Assembly: GCA_026413225.1 (NCBI GenBank)
Contig: CM048552.1
Span: forward strand, 27,765,001 to 27,829,000
DNA length: 64,000 nucleotides
Source: Otis tarda
Lineage: Eukaryota; Chordata; Aves; Otidiformes; Otididae
Direction of reading: 5' to 3'
The position numbers were made by a program, and so were the translations under genes. Within the stretch, counting starts at the first letter, position 1. Each line of letters begins with the position of its first letter. Below are positions 51,812-64,000 of the stretch, piece after piece. The notes under the pieces are model-generated. The model saw only the letters and a list, made by a program, of their open reading frames with translations. It ran no database searches and had not been told where the DNA came from.

Positions 51812-53689
51812 TAACCTGCGGTGCTGTGATTTCTCCTTCTGATTAGGAATTGCAGCCAACTGATAATGGAAAGAAATCTGCCAGACCATATGGTGGAAAA
51901 TTCCAAGGAATATTAGTACATCTAGTCTGAAAAACACCCGAGCAATGCAGAGTTAACAAGAGAATGTTTATTTTGTGAAAGAGTTTTACTTAATACTATT
52001 AGCAGCACTAAGAATCCTTTAGAATTGTAGACACTGTGTAGTGTGACAGATAAGTGGGTGGTAGTGCAGGCAATTCAGCATGTTACAGGGCCATTGGTAA
52101 ACAGCAAGATTATTAAGAAATAATTAACCTGAAGCACAGTTGGGCTAGTGACTGGCTAGCACTACCTCACTAGAATATACTCAGCTATATTTCCTGATGT
52201 TCTTGCTATTTCTTCCTTCCATGACCATGTCTGCTGAGTTCCTTTTCCATCATCCAATTTACAGACCATGTGTTCCTCTCACCACAGACACTGGTCCCTA
52301 CAGTCTAGGGTTCCTGGCTGTTACCTGCCTGGCCTATATATCTTTTGCATGTTTAGGATGGTGGCATATGAACAGCAGGCAACAACTGATAGCAGTAGTG
52401 GAGGTCCACAAAAAAGGCTTTCAATCTTCTTTCAGTCTGCATGTACACCTCCATCATGTCACCGTTCCTTCAACTTGCTCATAATGGACGTTGTCATACA
52501 GCATTTAGTGAATTTCTTCGGTTACGGCTCACTCAGTCTAATCTCTCCTTGGAAGGCTTCTATCGGTGCTCTTTTCCCCCTTCTTCATCTCACAGTCTTG
52601 AATACTCCTTGCCACTTCCTTCTTGTACTTTCCATCAAAGTACAGCACTTACTTAGAAATTTCTTGCTCACAAACCTCCAGCTGTGCTAATTCCTCATAA
52701 TTGGCCTTCACAACTACAGTACAAAATGTACCTACATTTGCAATCATGCTATATACACAGAATTTACTTACAGATAATTGCATCTTCCTTTTGGGTTTTT
52801 GTTCCTGTTTGAATCTGTAAGGTACTTCCATAAGGCACAAACGGTCTTATTCTTGACATCTCCTCCTGCTGCCTTCACTCTCCAGCAGCAAATATGGAAT
52901 TGTGCCTGCGGAACCAATGTATTTCTCTCCTTCCTTTTAATCTTGGGGGTGGTGCCTGGCCTTTTGAATGTTTCTTCTTTCTGAGTGACAGTACTGAATG
53001 TAACGTTCAGCATTTGCCTCCCATGCATTTGAGTGAGTTGAGCTGAATCCAAGTACTACATGTGTGGCTCCTGTTCATATCCTGAAAGATCTGCTGTTGT
53101 CTCTGGAGCTCTGTCCTGTGCTTTGGTCTCAGTCTATGAAAGGATGATGAATGCCCAAGGTGCAGTAATTGCCTTCTGCTACAAGGAAACCCCAGAGCAA
53201 GACACAGCAGCAGTGCTGCTGATACTTTATACCTGAAATCACCTAAGTGATTAGAGTCTTACAGGCACTCAGGAATCAAGGATGCCATGATTGCTGCAGG
53301 AAATGTGGAAGTGAGAGGTGTGGATTCCCCACACCAAATTGATACAGTTTAGTTAGGATCCTAGTTGCTTTCAGGTTTCTCTCAGGTCAGTAGATCCAAG
53401 GTGATGTGAACCAGCCCCTACCCATGTCTCTCTCTTTCCACTCACCACTACAGTAACTACACTCCTAAAATTGGCCTCCGAATTACATGCCTAGTTTGGC
53501 ATGGTGAGGGAGGGTCTGCAGCTTGTATCCAGCAGATTTAAAAAGCATACAACTTGTTTTTAGACAGAGGACCTAAGACTGATTGAACAAACACGACTAA
53601 AACAAAAACCTTTCCCTGAGGAAGGGAAGGGGAGAGGGAGGAGCTGATCTCTTCTCCCCAGTATCCAGTGATACAACACATGGGAATGG

Positions 53690-53855
53690 TTCAAGACTGC
53701 ACCAGGGGTGGTTTGGACTGGACATTAGGAAGCATTTCTTTAACAAGAGGGTTGTCCAACACTGGAACTGGCTTCCTAGAGGTGTGGTTGATGCCCCTAC
53801 GCCTGTCAGTGTCTAAGAGACATTTCGAAAATGCCCTTAATAACATGCTTTAACA
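53690..53855 (+). mobile_element. CR1-related 3' remnant
   Basis: The plus strand, read across frames, shows the tail end of a CR1 ORF2: GLDIRKHFF-like, RVVQHWNWLP-like and VSKRHFENALNNML, followed by a stop. The order is right but the frame shifts at least twice, so this is an old, degraded copy. The boundaries are approximate and no 3' octamer tail is obvious. Confidence 0.7.
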
Positions 53856-54182
53856 TGCAGCCTTTTTATTTCTGCAGTACTTGTTGATGGAAAGTCTTAA
53901 CATAACTTAACTTGTAATGAATTACTATAGGGTAGTTAGTAGGACACATTGTCCTTCAAGACTTTTTTTCTTCAAAAACACACACCACTGAAACATTTTC
54001 TCTCTCTTATTTTTTTTTTTGTTCCCCCAGAAAAAGAAGTACAAATAAACACAAATTTTATGTACTGCAGAAATGTTAGTTTAAGGGGGGGGGAAAAAGA
54101 CATCTGTTAATCTGGATAAAGCCTGAAATCTCTGGATAATGAAATCAATTTGTAAAGTGATATTAATGTATCTAGTACTTAC

Positions 54183-54265
54183 CAAAATAAGTCCCGAGAT
54201 TAACGAGGAAGTGCCTGTCAGGGCAACATAGAACTTGGGGGTTAATGTGTTCAAAAACATACTCA
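54183..54265 (-). CDS. ST7: ST7 coding exon (second coding exon, 83 bp)
   Basis: The exon starts after a strong acceptor (pyrimidine tract then CAG, positions 54266-54268) and ends at a GTAAGT donor (54177-54182). It completes a split Val codon (G|TG) and encodes 27 residues, [10 protein letters not shown] followed by [17 protein letters not shown], ending in phase 0. The hydrophobic run is part of a transmembrane helix that continues into the next exon (IFEWWYF). It corresponds to roughly residues 50-80 of the full protein. The preceding exon, which should end in '...NDNLSTV', was not found up to position 64000, consistent with the very long first intron known for ST7. Confidence 0.95.
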
Positions 54266-54962
54266 CTGAAAAAGAAAAGAGAGGAAACCATGAGTACAAG
54301 CGCAGAACATGTTCTCCACATGTCCCTCCCTCCTCCTCCCGACTTTGTTCCAACTTCAGATAAATTATTACCTTAATTCTGATTAAAAAGGCAGTTTAAA
54401 GAACATCCTGTTCCATCTGCCCAACATGTGATAAAGCAGAGCATTAGACTGCCACATGCAGAGATTTGTTTTCCCAACAGAGTCAGTCACAAGGCATTGG
54501 AAAACAGTTGCATGCAGGTTTGGGTCTTTCCTATTCCAGTTAGTGCTACACTGACAGTGAGTTCAGGATTCCCCATGATATATGGAAGACATTTGATTAT
54601 CTGCCTTTGCTACTCTGTTGCAGTTAGAAATCTTAGGGGTCGATCTAAATGTCCTTCATTCGACTTTGTCTCAATGTCCTGTATAATCTTGGTGAAACTA
54701 TCTGGACAAATTTTTAAAAGCCTTTTACTTCTCATTATGTTGGTTCCTCACTTTTAAAGTAGGAGACAATAGCATTTCCCTAACTCATTCCACTGCATTA
54801 AAGTGGTGAACCACTCAGTATGACAACAGCGAATAAATGCATAAAATTCATTAGGAAAAGACCTAACTGGCTTTCTGATAATTAGGGGTGAAAATTATGA
54901 TAGCTCTCCAGATCACCTGAAATCTAGTTCTATCATATTTTGGAAGTTGCTGAATCACCAGG

Positions 54963-55106
54963 TAGTTGTTCTCATCCCCCCATAGAAAATCCCTATGCCC
55001 TTAAGAGAATAAAATAATCTTTTAATAGGTTTTGTATCACTCTGCAGAAGCTACTAGAGAGAACTGAAGCTCTTCCACTAAATTCTACATGTTTAAAGAA
55101 AACTCT
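54963..55106 (+). repeat. 144-bp direct duplication, copy 1
   Basis: Positions 54963-55106 and 56038-56181 are the same 144 bases apart from one difference (C versus A near 55019). The offset is 1,075 bases. The duplicated unit shows no known transposon feature and no coding frame. Confidence 0.95.
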
Positions 55107-55234
55107 CAGCTTCTCATCATCTCCGTCTTCCACAAATGAAACCACTCTCTATTAAACTACATGGAGGGTTAGAATGTCTTCTGTAAAACAAACCTACTGG
55201 TCTCATCCTTAGCCAGTGCCAAAGTATTTCTCAT

Positions 55235-55288
55235 GCATATATACGCATATATGTATATACACACATATATTTGTATATATACATGCAT
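55235..55288. repeat. AT/CA-rich alternating purine-pyrimidine tract
   Basis: A run of TATA, CATA and CACA steps (imperfect microsatellite) between the two copies of the 144-bp duplication. Confidence 0.85.
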
Positions 55289-55888
55289 CCACGACTGAGG
55301 AGGGAAATGACAACAGTTAGCAGGTAAATTTAAAAGGCTTGTAGCAGACTACCAAACAGTCATTAAAAAATGGTGGTAAAAAACCTGGATACCTAGATGG
55401 GAGGCCTTCAGTTCATTCTGTTCCCTTTAACAATGACACTTACTGAAATTAAATAATATGTAGCCAAAAAATGAAGAGAAGACAACAACAGCAGGAGACA
55501 AATAATCAAATATATGATTAATTTTCCATGACCAGTAAAACAGAAAATTGTTTTCCAGAAATACATCACTAAAAGAAATTGAAACTCTGTGATTCAGCTG
55601 CTTTGTTTGGGTTTTGGCTGCATATTTTCTGTATTTTCTTCTTGAAAAAGCCATAAACTCTTAAAATGGAAGTGTCATTTTCTACTCCACTGTAGTGGCA
55701 TTAAGCACCAAGCTGATATAGTAAAGAACTAGTTTGGTGGGTTTTAATTCTCTTGTACATTTCCTTTCACAAATAAGTTGGATACCAGATTCTCAGTGTA
55801 AATCAGCATAACATCCCAAATTTTACTGTGTGCAACACAGCTACACTGATTTATGCTGGCTCTGGCTCAACAGTTGGAATTTTCCCAC

Positions 55889-55934
55889 TTTTTTTTTTTT
55901 TCCTCTGTTCCCATTCTTTCTTTCTTTCTTTTTC
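55889..55934. repeat. T run plus TTTC microsatellite
   Basis: A T homopolymer followed shortly by about four TTTC units. Low complexity, about 100 bases before duplication copy 2. Confidence 0.85.
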
Positions 55935-56037
55935 TAATGTCTAATTTTTGTTTTCTCCAGCCCCAGTACCTGTAAAGAAGGAAGAGGAATGGAGAGACTG
56001 AAATAGCTTTGGCTTCTACTAACCACCATGAGCCCTT

Positions 56038-56181
56038 TAGTTGTTCTCATCCCCCCATAGAAAATCCCTATGCCCTTAAGAGAATAAAATAATATTTTAA
56101 TAGGTTTTGTATCACTCTGCAGAAGCTACTAGAGAGAACTGAAGCTCTTCCACTAAATTCTACATGTTTAAAGAAAACTCT
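56038..56181 (+). repeat. 144-bp direct duplication, copy 2
   Basis: Second copy of 54963-55106, same orientation, one mismatch. The flanks on both sides differ from copy 1. Confidence 0.95.
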
Positions 56182-59100
56182 GAATGAGAAATGAGCCATT
56201 TCTCATTCTGGAATGCAAATGTAAGCCAGAGACATAATCAAACTCTGTCACTGGGGAAATGTCAGATGGCCAGTGAAATTACTTCCTCTGCTTAGGTCAG
56301 GATATTCCTGAGAGGGAATATGCTATGATGGGACATAGATGTCCATATCCCCCATGTAGCAAAGTGTTGCTGCAGTGCCAACAATAACATGAAAAGAAAG
56401 GCAGCAGGAGACTTTACAGAGGTGCTTGCTTTCTCTTCCATTCCTCTGCCATAGCTTCACAGCTCATGGAATGCTGAAATTTTTTCCTATTAAACTGGAA
56501 AAAAAAGTCCCATTGCCCTGGAGGAAATTTGATTTCCAAAGTTGTGAAGGCACCTAAGCCTCCTGTGTTTTAGAAGATTCTACATAAGGATATCCATTTC
56601 TGTTTGCTTTAAATTCCTCTTGCCTGTTTCACTAAGAAATCCTGCAATGAAAACAAAGTTTCTTAAGCAGTGACGAGATACTTATCCTTACTGACTGCCA
56701 TGAATAAAATTCACTTTGGGAAATGCATCCCCATTTGGAAGATCTCTCTCAACAAATTAGCTCCATGGAGCTCATCAATGGAGTAGAATGAATGAGACCC
56801 TTACGAAATACTGTTAGCTTTCCTCTGTCACCACTCTTTTACAAGCAATGTATATTGATTTATAGACAAAGTCTCAGATATGAATGGAGATAGGATTTTA
56901 TTTCTCTGTCGTTTGCACCAGTTATTGCTCTCTTCTTTGCTTGCATGTATACTGCTGTTCCTTTATGCTCTTCACTATAGGCTGCTACCATTCTTCACTT
57001 TTACAGCTTAATGACAGGAACTGGCAAGGTGAACAGGTACGACGCTGGATGCTTTTAGATTGTACGGGCCCGACTCCCAGGTAACTGGAAGAGCTCAGTA
57101 GATTTGCAACAGCTGCACCAGAGCTGCTTATCTGGATTGTATCTCCCTGATCCTTTTGCCATTCTTCTTCCCACTCATTAAATATAAGAATCTTCTGTTC
57201 CATTATGAAAACTATCAACTTCTGCCAATTATTAACTACTCTCCCAGTCCCTTTGTTTCCATAAATATTACTAACAAAAGCAAACATTTTCTAATGAGAA
57301 ACATATCTCCAAAACAGTAAAACTAAGCACTGGAGGATCTGTGGTCAGACTATTTTTATTCTAAATTCAATGAGAATTCAGTCATTGTTTCAGTGGAAAC
57401 TACATCAAGGCTCAGTTCTCATAATATTAATCCCCAAAGTAAAAATCAGCCCACTTTGGGGTTATCTGATATGTATCATTATCCAAAAAGGAGCATTTCT
57501 TTACAGTCAGCATTCTGACACTGAAGAAATCACTATCATACCAAATATCTACATCCTATAGTGGACACAGATTTCCTTCAGGGTGTTGCAGTAAACTAGA
57601 GCCATTAGATAATGCTAAATGTCCATCTGCCAAAATTTGGATAGCAATATTTTTCCTCTCTATTTCTATTTGATGAAATGGCAGGAATGAGGAGCAGAGA
57701 CTTCTGAGAAATGAGAGCTGAAGATACTGGCAGATGTCTGCAGAATAAAGAAGCCAAGCAGAATCACCAGTGAAAGGTGGTACTCTATGTCTTTTCTCCT
57801 GAATTCATAACATGCCAGCGTATACCTAATTATTTCTGCCACAAAGGGAAGATGGTGGTTCATCTTGGAGTATCATCTCTTGTCTGTAACTTGGTAGGAC
57901 TTAAAAAGGGCCTCTAGTGAGTATCTAGAGAAAGAAAGTTGCCTGAATCACTGTTAAATCCCAATTATTTCCATGGGCTTTTGATGATGAATGATTTATT
58001 TTAGGTGTGTTAGTAGAGATGATGAATACAGTGCAGGCTGAGGTTTTTTGTAAAGAAAAACAGCATGACCTATAAATGCTGTCTAAACAAGCCGAGCCTG
58101 CTTATGAGAGGCTCCTCCCCTTACCAATACTCATCACCCTCTTTCTTCCCTTCTCTTTATTCCTTTCATTTCAATGATCCTTGAGTCATCCAGAATAAGG
58201 CACTATTTACATTTCCAAAGGTGCCTACCTTACACTGGTAAATCATTCCATCCTATTGTATAATATCTAGGGAAGGACTATTATTTCATTGTTAACTGTG
58301 CATGCTCACAGAGATGAATTTACATTCAATTCAATTCATGGCAGACAAGCTAAAAAAGCAGACAAGTCTCATCTAATATTTCCTGTTGAGTCTAATCAAA
58401 AGAGGCAACTGAAATGTTCTTGAAAGCTGATGCCATTTCATTCCTGTTATGTATGTTATTCATTGCCAATACCCGTGATTCATTCTGAACATGGGGATAA
58501 ACAAGAGAGGAAAATCCAGATATTTTCAAGTGACAAAATCCTTGAATCATGTAAAATGTATCACCCAAGGTGCTAAAGCACTATGCTGCTTTACAAATTT
58601 CTTCAAGGGCTTGAGCCATTCAGATTTCAAGCATGTGAGGAACCACAGTGGGAGGGAAATACTGGGGTTAAACTGCTAAAAGTATCATGGTGCCGCTGTA
58701 TCAGTTAATTACATTAGAAGATCATTAGAGGTGGAAGCATTGCAAACTACCTGCTATTCCTACATGTGGATCTACGAAAATGACAGCCCCATTACCTACT
58801 TCTGAATGTGAGGCTATGTTGCTTGCATAGTAAGGTACAAATAAAAATTTAATAGCAATGTGACATGAATCATATACAAAAACAGATCAAGCAAAGACAA
58901 GATTGCACCATTTATGGCACTACTAAGAGGAAAAATAATTCCCTGGACAGAATGTTGTCTTAAAATACAGATAAACTTAAATATATACCAAGAACTTAGT
59001 ATAAATAAGAAGATGCACTGCAGACCCTGAATTAAATATCAAACATAAATAATGCACAAATAGTGAAATAAACATGAGGGCACAGCTCTTTTTGTGCCAG

Positions 59101-60527
59101 TATCTCTGTGCTCCTAAGTGAGACAAGGTTTCTGGGTACAGTAGTAACTTATGCGAATGAAAAGCCAGAAAACACAGAAAAGCTTATAGTCACAGAGCCC
59201 TTCGAGTACATTACTGGTCCTTAAGTCATCATGGCTATAGTATCTGTGTCACTAAGAAATTTCACTACATTATTTGTCTCCACCCTCCATAATATTTGCT
59301 TGGTATGCAGACCAATGCGAATTCTTCTAACACCACTGCCAAGAGCCGAAATCCTTTACACAGGGGACAAGCTAAGAAACCTATCGTTGAAGACCTTTGA
59401 CACAACAATTCAGCCTCTTTTCACTGCAACCATCCATTCAAGCTGGTGTTCAAACATGGTACAGAGGAGGTGGCAGTGACTGGCTTACTTCACAGGGGCC
59501 TCAGCACGGATTAGTGCAGCCCCTGATTCAAAGCTGTTGTAGCAGTAAATAACTCTTCCACCAAACTGTCAGCAAAGAGGGCAAAATAATGTTCAATAAA
59601 CTTCTTTTAATGTCTAACATCCCCCTCTGTGAGTATGAAGCACTGCAAACTCTTGACTTTAATTGAATTATTTATACATTATATTTTTGAACCCTCAACC
59701 CATTCCTCGTAAGAATGTTAACAGTACACTTTTGGGAAAACAGGCTGAATTGTGCATTATATACTATGATGGCCTCCAGCTCAATGTAAATGCAACGACC
59801 ACCAGATTTAAAGCTAGCACGAAGTATTGTCTCAGAAAAAAAAAACAACCTTTTACCATTTACCAGGGTTTTCCCTGGGAAGCTACCAAGATTTTTTTTT
59901 AATTTCTTCAGACTTCTTGAAGAAATTACCAGTGGAGAAGTTAAGTACTCAAAAGTTTAAGAATGCTGCAGAGTGAGTTTCATTTTCACTTGTTGCAAAT
60001 GCTACAGAACTTCTGTCTGCAAGGCCTTTGTGTAGCTCTGTTTTCAAAACTTGAAAAAAAATTGTCACTCTGAAACAAACACATGGCCATACCGGGCAGA
60101 AACAGCCGGTGTCTCCGTGGGGTGCACGAGGAAATACAGATGCCCACTCACTTTGTTCAACCACCTACTCTTGTCCTAAAGGCATGAGGCTGAATGAGAG
60201 CCACATTCAGGCGCCTGGAGCCTATGCTGATGGCCAGTGAAATCATCTGTTGCCCTCAGCAAGCACTGGATCAGAGCCCAGGTGAGAGAAAATTATGATA
60301 TGCCAAAAGCTACCTATTACTTCAGACAAATAATGAACTCTGATTAACTGCATAGTTGTGCATAATCAAAGTTCTGCCCTTACAGATATTTCTAATTAGT
60401 GAAATAAAACTTTCTGGACTGAACACCACCACACTCTCTCTTCCATGTTTCCACATCTTAAATGTAGGTTTTCTCTTTCAACAGAATACTGTTACCACAA
60501 TAAAAAGAGAGTGAGTAGGGATGGTCA

Positions 60528-60579
60528 ATTCTGGAGAGAAGTTGGGTGTCAACTGGAGACATTCTGGAGAGAAGTTGGG
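60528..60579. repeat. Short direct repeat, 33-bp period
   Basis: ATTCTGGAGAGAAGTTGGG occurs at 60528-60546 and again at 60561-60579. Confidence 0.85.
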
Positions 60580-63500
60580 AGAGGCTTTCAGCCACAAAGC
60601 ACAGCCGAAAGAGTAGAAAGAGTACAGTACCAGTTCCAAGTCAAAAACATTAAAGTTAATTTACTTGTAACTTAAATATAAAGAATTTTGAAAGTTGCAG
60701 ATGACAGCAATAATATTCTCTCCTGTGGCCCACTGAGCAAATTACGTCCAGCACAGAAAACTGAAAGAAACATTAGCAAATTCAGTCCATCTTTTCCCAA
60801 ACAACCCTGCCTGAGGGTTGCTAACAAATTCAATTTAATCATTCTCCTCAACATTTTAACTCACTAAATATCTGAAAATCAAAGTGACACAATGATGAGT
60901 GCTGACCTGCTTTTCAACACCACGTCTATATTGATGTTATTATCGGATCGGTCAAAATACTGGCTCGGTCCTAGCAGGAATTAGTCTGTGCTGGTTCTGG
61001 AACTTTTGGGACTTACATGAATGTCCTGTGTCCCTCAGAGTGCTTGAACCATTCAGCCTGTTAGACATCAAGATTGCTCATCCTGACAGAATAATATACA
61101 GGGAAGCATAACTGATAAGAGAAAAGAACTGTTACAGAACTGACGGCAGAAGGACATACACGTGAATCAAGGAAACCAGATCTGGAAGACAAAAAAAACA
61201 CTTAGAAGCTACTTTGACTTAGGAAAGGGAAAATAAAACCAGATTAGAGATAGACAGGTATTATACACAGATGAGTTAAAAGAAAATTTAAAAATGGAAA
61301 CGCAATAAAAATTAGCATGAGTAGAAAGAAGATGGAGACAAGAACAGCAAATGCAAAAAAGACACACAAGAAATGACACATGCAACATGAATGTAAATGA
61401 AGGCTATTTGTACTTTAGCAAAAGATGGTTTGTAATTCAGAAGTATCTTTTCACTGGGAGAAGTAAGACTGCCAACACTAACAGTTTTGGCCATTTAGGA
61501 AGAGATACTGTCAATAAGTTATTCCTTGGTATGAAATGTACCCCAAAGCCTTGTGTCACAAACCAAGGCACTTAACACAAGACGCTACTGAAGATTCCCT
61601 TTCCCAACTATATCTTCAAAGAATGTCCTGGTAAGGTCAGCTGCTACACTTTCCCCCAGGAACAAACAGGCTGGACATATGGACGCAGGATGCACTATAC
61701 CCACACCAAAAAAAAAAAAAAAATTCTCTCTTGTGAATTTAAGTACTAAAACCAATTTAGGATAGGTAGACTCAAGCACAGTATTTTGCTCTTCCATTTG
61801 TCTGAGATCATTCACTCCCCATCTTGTGGATTTGGGGAGAGTAAAAGTATGGAGAAAAAAAGATCAACTTTCCCTCATGAAAGCAGCTATTATAATGTAA
61901 ATTTGCTGCCAAACAGTTGCCCCTGCCAAGGGACAGGGACATTTCCTCTTGCTGATATAAGTTAATTACACAGCTCCTGCTAATTGCAGACCATGCTGCA
62001 TGAACACCAAGATTTGCAAATATATTGGCAGCAAAAATCCCGTTTAAAAACAAACCAAAACAAAACCAAAAACTCCTCACAGCATTTCCATCTGAGGAAA
62101 AAGAAAATGAGGGAGAAACAATTTCCTGGGACCTTACAGCCCTTAGCTGTCAGGGACTGAACTACTGTGCATTTCTTTATGACCATCACAGTGTCCTGAT
62201 GCTAAAAGCAGACTCTTGATATTAATAATGTACAAGTGGAAGAGAGGAACTGGGCCAAATAAGAATGAGGCACGAAGGATGAGCAATGACGTATTGAGTA
62301 GATACATTAATATCTGGATTTTTAGAGATCTGGATGTATAAAATTGAGTTGTTGCTTGGTTTTTAGTCAAATTCTGTTGCAACACTTTCGATTTCGGTTC
62401 TTCTAAAAGGTTGCTTGCAAATTGATTTGAAACTGTCATTATACACATCTCCCCTGCAGATTTTAAAGCTTGAAGAAACATATGAGTCCTTGTCTTAATT
62501 TTTACTTCAGTGTTGCACTTCATGAGGAAGCACACTCTCAGATTTGTGATGGGAGATTTCCTTCACTGTGCCGTACTACAAGGTGTCTTTGTAGGCAGAA
62601 CCAGTCCAGATGTTGCAGAAGGCACCTTCACAGTTTGCTTGTGGTTTCCTTTCCTATTCAAACATACATCAGCATGTGTGTGTATTGGCAATTTCCCCAA
62701 CACAAATGCAGGGGAAATCCTGAGTGATGCTACACTCAAATGAGGATGCACTCCCTGATGATCTCTCATGTGACTTCAGAGTATTACCCTGTGTAGACAG
62801 CTTCTACCTTCTTTTAGATACACACTTGTAAGAGAAAGCAGGGGTATACTGAGCTCTTCAGAGTACAGCTGTTGCACAGTTTATCAGGTAGATGATTTTA
62901 AAACTTTTAAGTCTTCAATAAAAAGCACACAGCAATGGGGCTCTCCTGAAAATCTACAGTAATGTACTTCATTGTAAAAATGTACCTAAGCACTGCAACA
63001 AAATGACCTTATTTTCCACTCTGCACCATAAAGTGTTCAAGTAAATCCATATTTTTAAATTATTCTTAACATCAGCTAATCAACTGAACTGATACGGCTT
63101 TATCCAGTTTGGACAGGCGTTGTTTGTGAAGTCAAACCTACCTGTTACCTTAACTGTCGCTGATTCTGAGGCATTACACAGATTTATGTGGTTTAGCCTT
63201 TCAAAGCTGTATTAAAACAAAAGCCAATTACTAAACCTCATTATCTGGAGTCATTTAAGACAATTAATGGCTTTTGTTCCAAGTGCCAGATCAGCACAGT
63301 CCTCTCAATGGAACAGGGTAAGTTTTGCCCTCTTCTTTCATGCAACACTCAGGGAGGTAACAGCTCCATTAAATCTTTTTGATTTTGGTTCATTAGCTGT
63401 CTAAAGAATACCCTAAACTAAAAGTTTGTCACAGTGATTTATTCCAATGCCACAGATAACAAAGGCTAATCTACTCTAGAGAGACAAATCATGCAAAGAG

Positions 63501-64000
63501 TTTTCACCACCACCTACTGACATTCCACAAAAGAGAAAATATCCCATGGGCTCCCATTATCCAGGAACCTCTCTCAGAGGAGCTATTCCCATGCTGAGAC
63601 AAAAAGAGGCACATGGACAAAGCACGCTGGGCTGCCCTGCAGCCTCCTTTTGTGCCTCCTTTCGTTCCAGGCAGGATTTGATATGAGCACGAAACCTACA
63701 GATATGAGCAGTGCTACATCTTCCATCCTTGTTTGTCTGTTGCATTCATAGGCGCATAAAGACAAAGCTCATCATGTTTTGTACATCCAAAAAAATTATC
63801 TCAGCAATGAATAAAAATTCTGAAAGTATGGCTGAAATTTGCATCTTGACTAAAATTTCGCCTATTTTTCAGATACAATTTATTTTTTAATTCTGGAGAA
63901 ATATTCTATTCCGGACATTTCTGTTCTAACCTTGATAGCTTCACTCTATATAGCACATCTATTTTGAGAGTCTCTAAGATGCTGATCTCTTCGCATACAA

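Larger units (their letters stand above)
45567..54182 (-). other. ST7 intron, 8.6 kb
   Basis: It starts (high coordinate) just below exon 54183-54265 and ends in the GC-rich island. Contents: the upstream half of the island with a 15-C run (45712-45726), a 20-bp tandem pair (49491-49530), a 28-bp perfect palindrome (51784-51811) and a CR1 remnant (about 53690-53850). No exon was found. Confidence 0.65.
6345..54265 (-). other. ST7: ST7 gene body, ten internal coding exons (partial gene)
   Basis: Ten exons on the minus strand join into one open frame of 1,034 bases. Every junction is GT-AG and the intron phases run 0,1,2,1,2,1,0,1,2,0 without conflict. The joined protein matches the ST7 family, multi-pass membrane proteins first described as candidate tumour suppressors; their molecular role is poorly defined. 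Paralogue choice: '[15 protein letters not shown]', '[11 protein letters not shown]' and '[15 protein letters not shown]' fit ST7, whereas ST7L, as I recall it, has GAEYRRYTW, HKHGTSF and [15 protein letters not shown] few residues (ALELNE, CARKLGR) look ST7L-like, but the overall match favours ST7. The first coding exon (N-terminal membrane segment) and the last exons (about 200 residues) lie outside the window. In vertebrates ST7 usually neighbours WNT2 and CAPZA2; neither is visible here. Confidence 0.95.
54266..64000 (-). other. Part of ST7 intron 1
   Basis: No first coding exon (hydrophobic N terminus ending NDNLSTV) is found, so the window ends inside the first intron. It holds a 144-bp direct duplication, an AT/CA microsatellite (55235-55288), a T-rich/TTTC tract (55889-55934), a small tandem pair (60528-60579) and a poly-A run (61707-61722). 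Short ORFs show no domain. Confidence 0.65.

Noticed and set aside
6345-54265. ST7L instead of ST7
   Set aside because: Diagnostic residues ([28 protein letters not shown]) fit ST7; only a few scattered positions look ST7L-like.
62143-62535. A 130-codon minus-strand open frame
   Set aside because: No recognisable domain or family resemblance; treated as a chance frame in intron 1.
54266-64000. Search for the first ST7 coding exon or a neighbouring gene such as WNT2
   Set aside because: No hydrophobic N-terminal exon ending in NDNLSTV and no Cys-rich WNT exons on either strand.

Overview
This is a 64 kb piece of a vertebrate nuclear genome, almost certainly a bird. It carries several CR1 LINE copies with the ATTCTATG-type 3' tail, and an ERVL-like LTR family of the kind common in bird genomes. 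The background is AT-rich, with one sharp GC-rich island and no bacterial-style gene packing.

One gene accounts for all the coding sequence I can support: ST7 (suppression of tumorigenicity 7), on the minus strand, so transcription runs from high to low coordinates. Ten internal coding exons can be placed exactly by GT-AG splice sites, reading-frame phase and family sequence: 54183-54265, 45407-45566, 40695-40749, 40009-40124, 38758-38833, 36234-36388, 32869-32966, 19215-19329, 8002-8074 and 6345-6447. Together they hold 1,034 coding bases (about 344 residues) with continuous phase and no stop or frameshift. The first coding exon should lie above position 64000. The C-terminal exons (from 'YLLEMKSLILPP' on) should lie below position 1. 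Neither was found inside the window.

Layout from low to high coordinates: 1-6344 is intron beyond the last visible exon; 6345-8074 holds two exons; 8075-19214 is a long intron with a CR1 fragment and a complete solo LTR with a 5-bp target duplication; 19215-19329 is an exon; 19330-32868 is a long intron with a truncated LTR of the same family and the longest CR1 copy (part of its reverse transcriptase is readable). 32869-40749 holds six exons at short spacing, with one CR1 in the opposite orientation. 40750-45406 is an intron with an old SINE-like trace. 45100-45840 is a CpG-rich island containing one exon and a pure 7-bp G-rich tandem repeat only 17 nt from that exon's splice donor. 45567-54182 is an intron with a 28-bp perfect palindrome and a CR1 remnant. 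54266-64000 is part of intron 1, with a 144-bp near-identical duplication.

I saw no second gene, rRNA, tRNA, CRISPR array or unknown multi-gene system. The most interesting material is structural: the G4-type repeat and island at the 160-bp exon, inverted CR1 copies flanking exons 36234-36388 and 32869-32966, the perfect palindrome, the recent duplication, and an LTR with intact promoter signals in the sense orientation of ST7. Family comparisons are from memory; no alignment was run.
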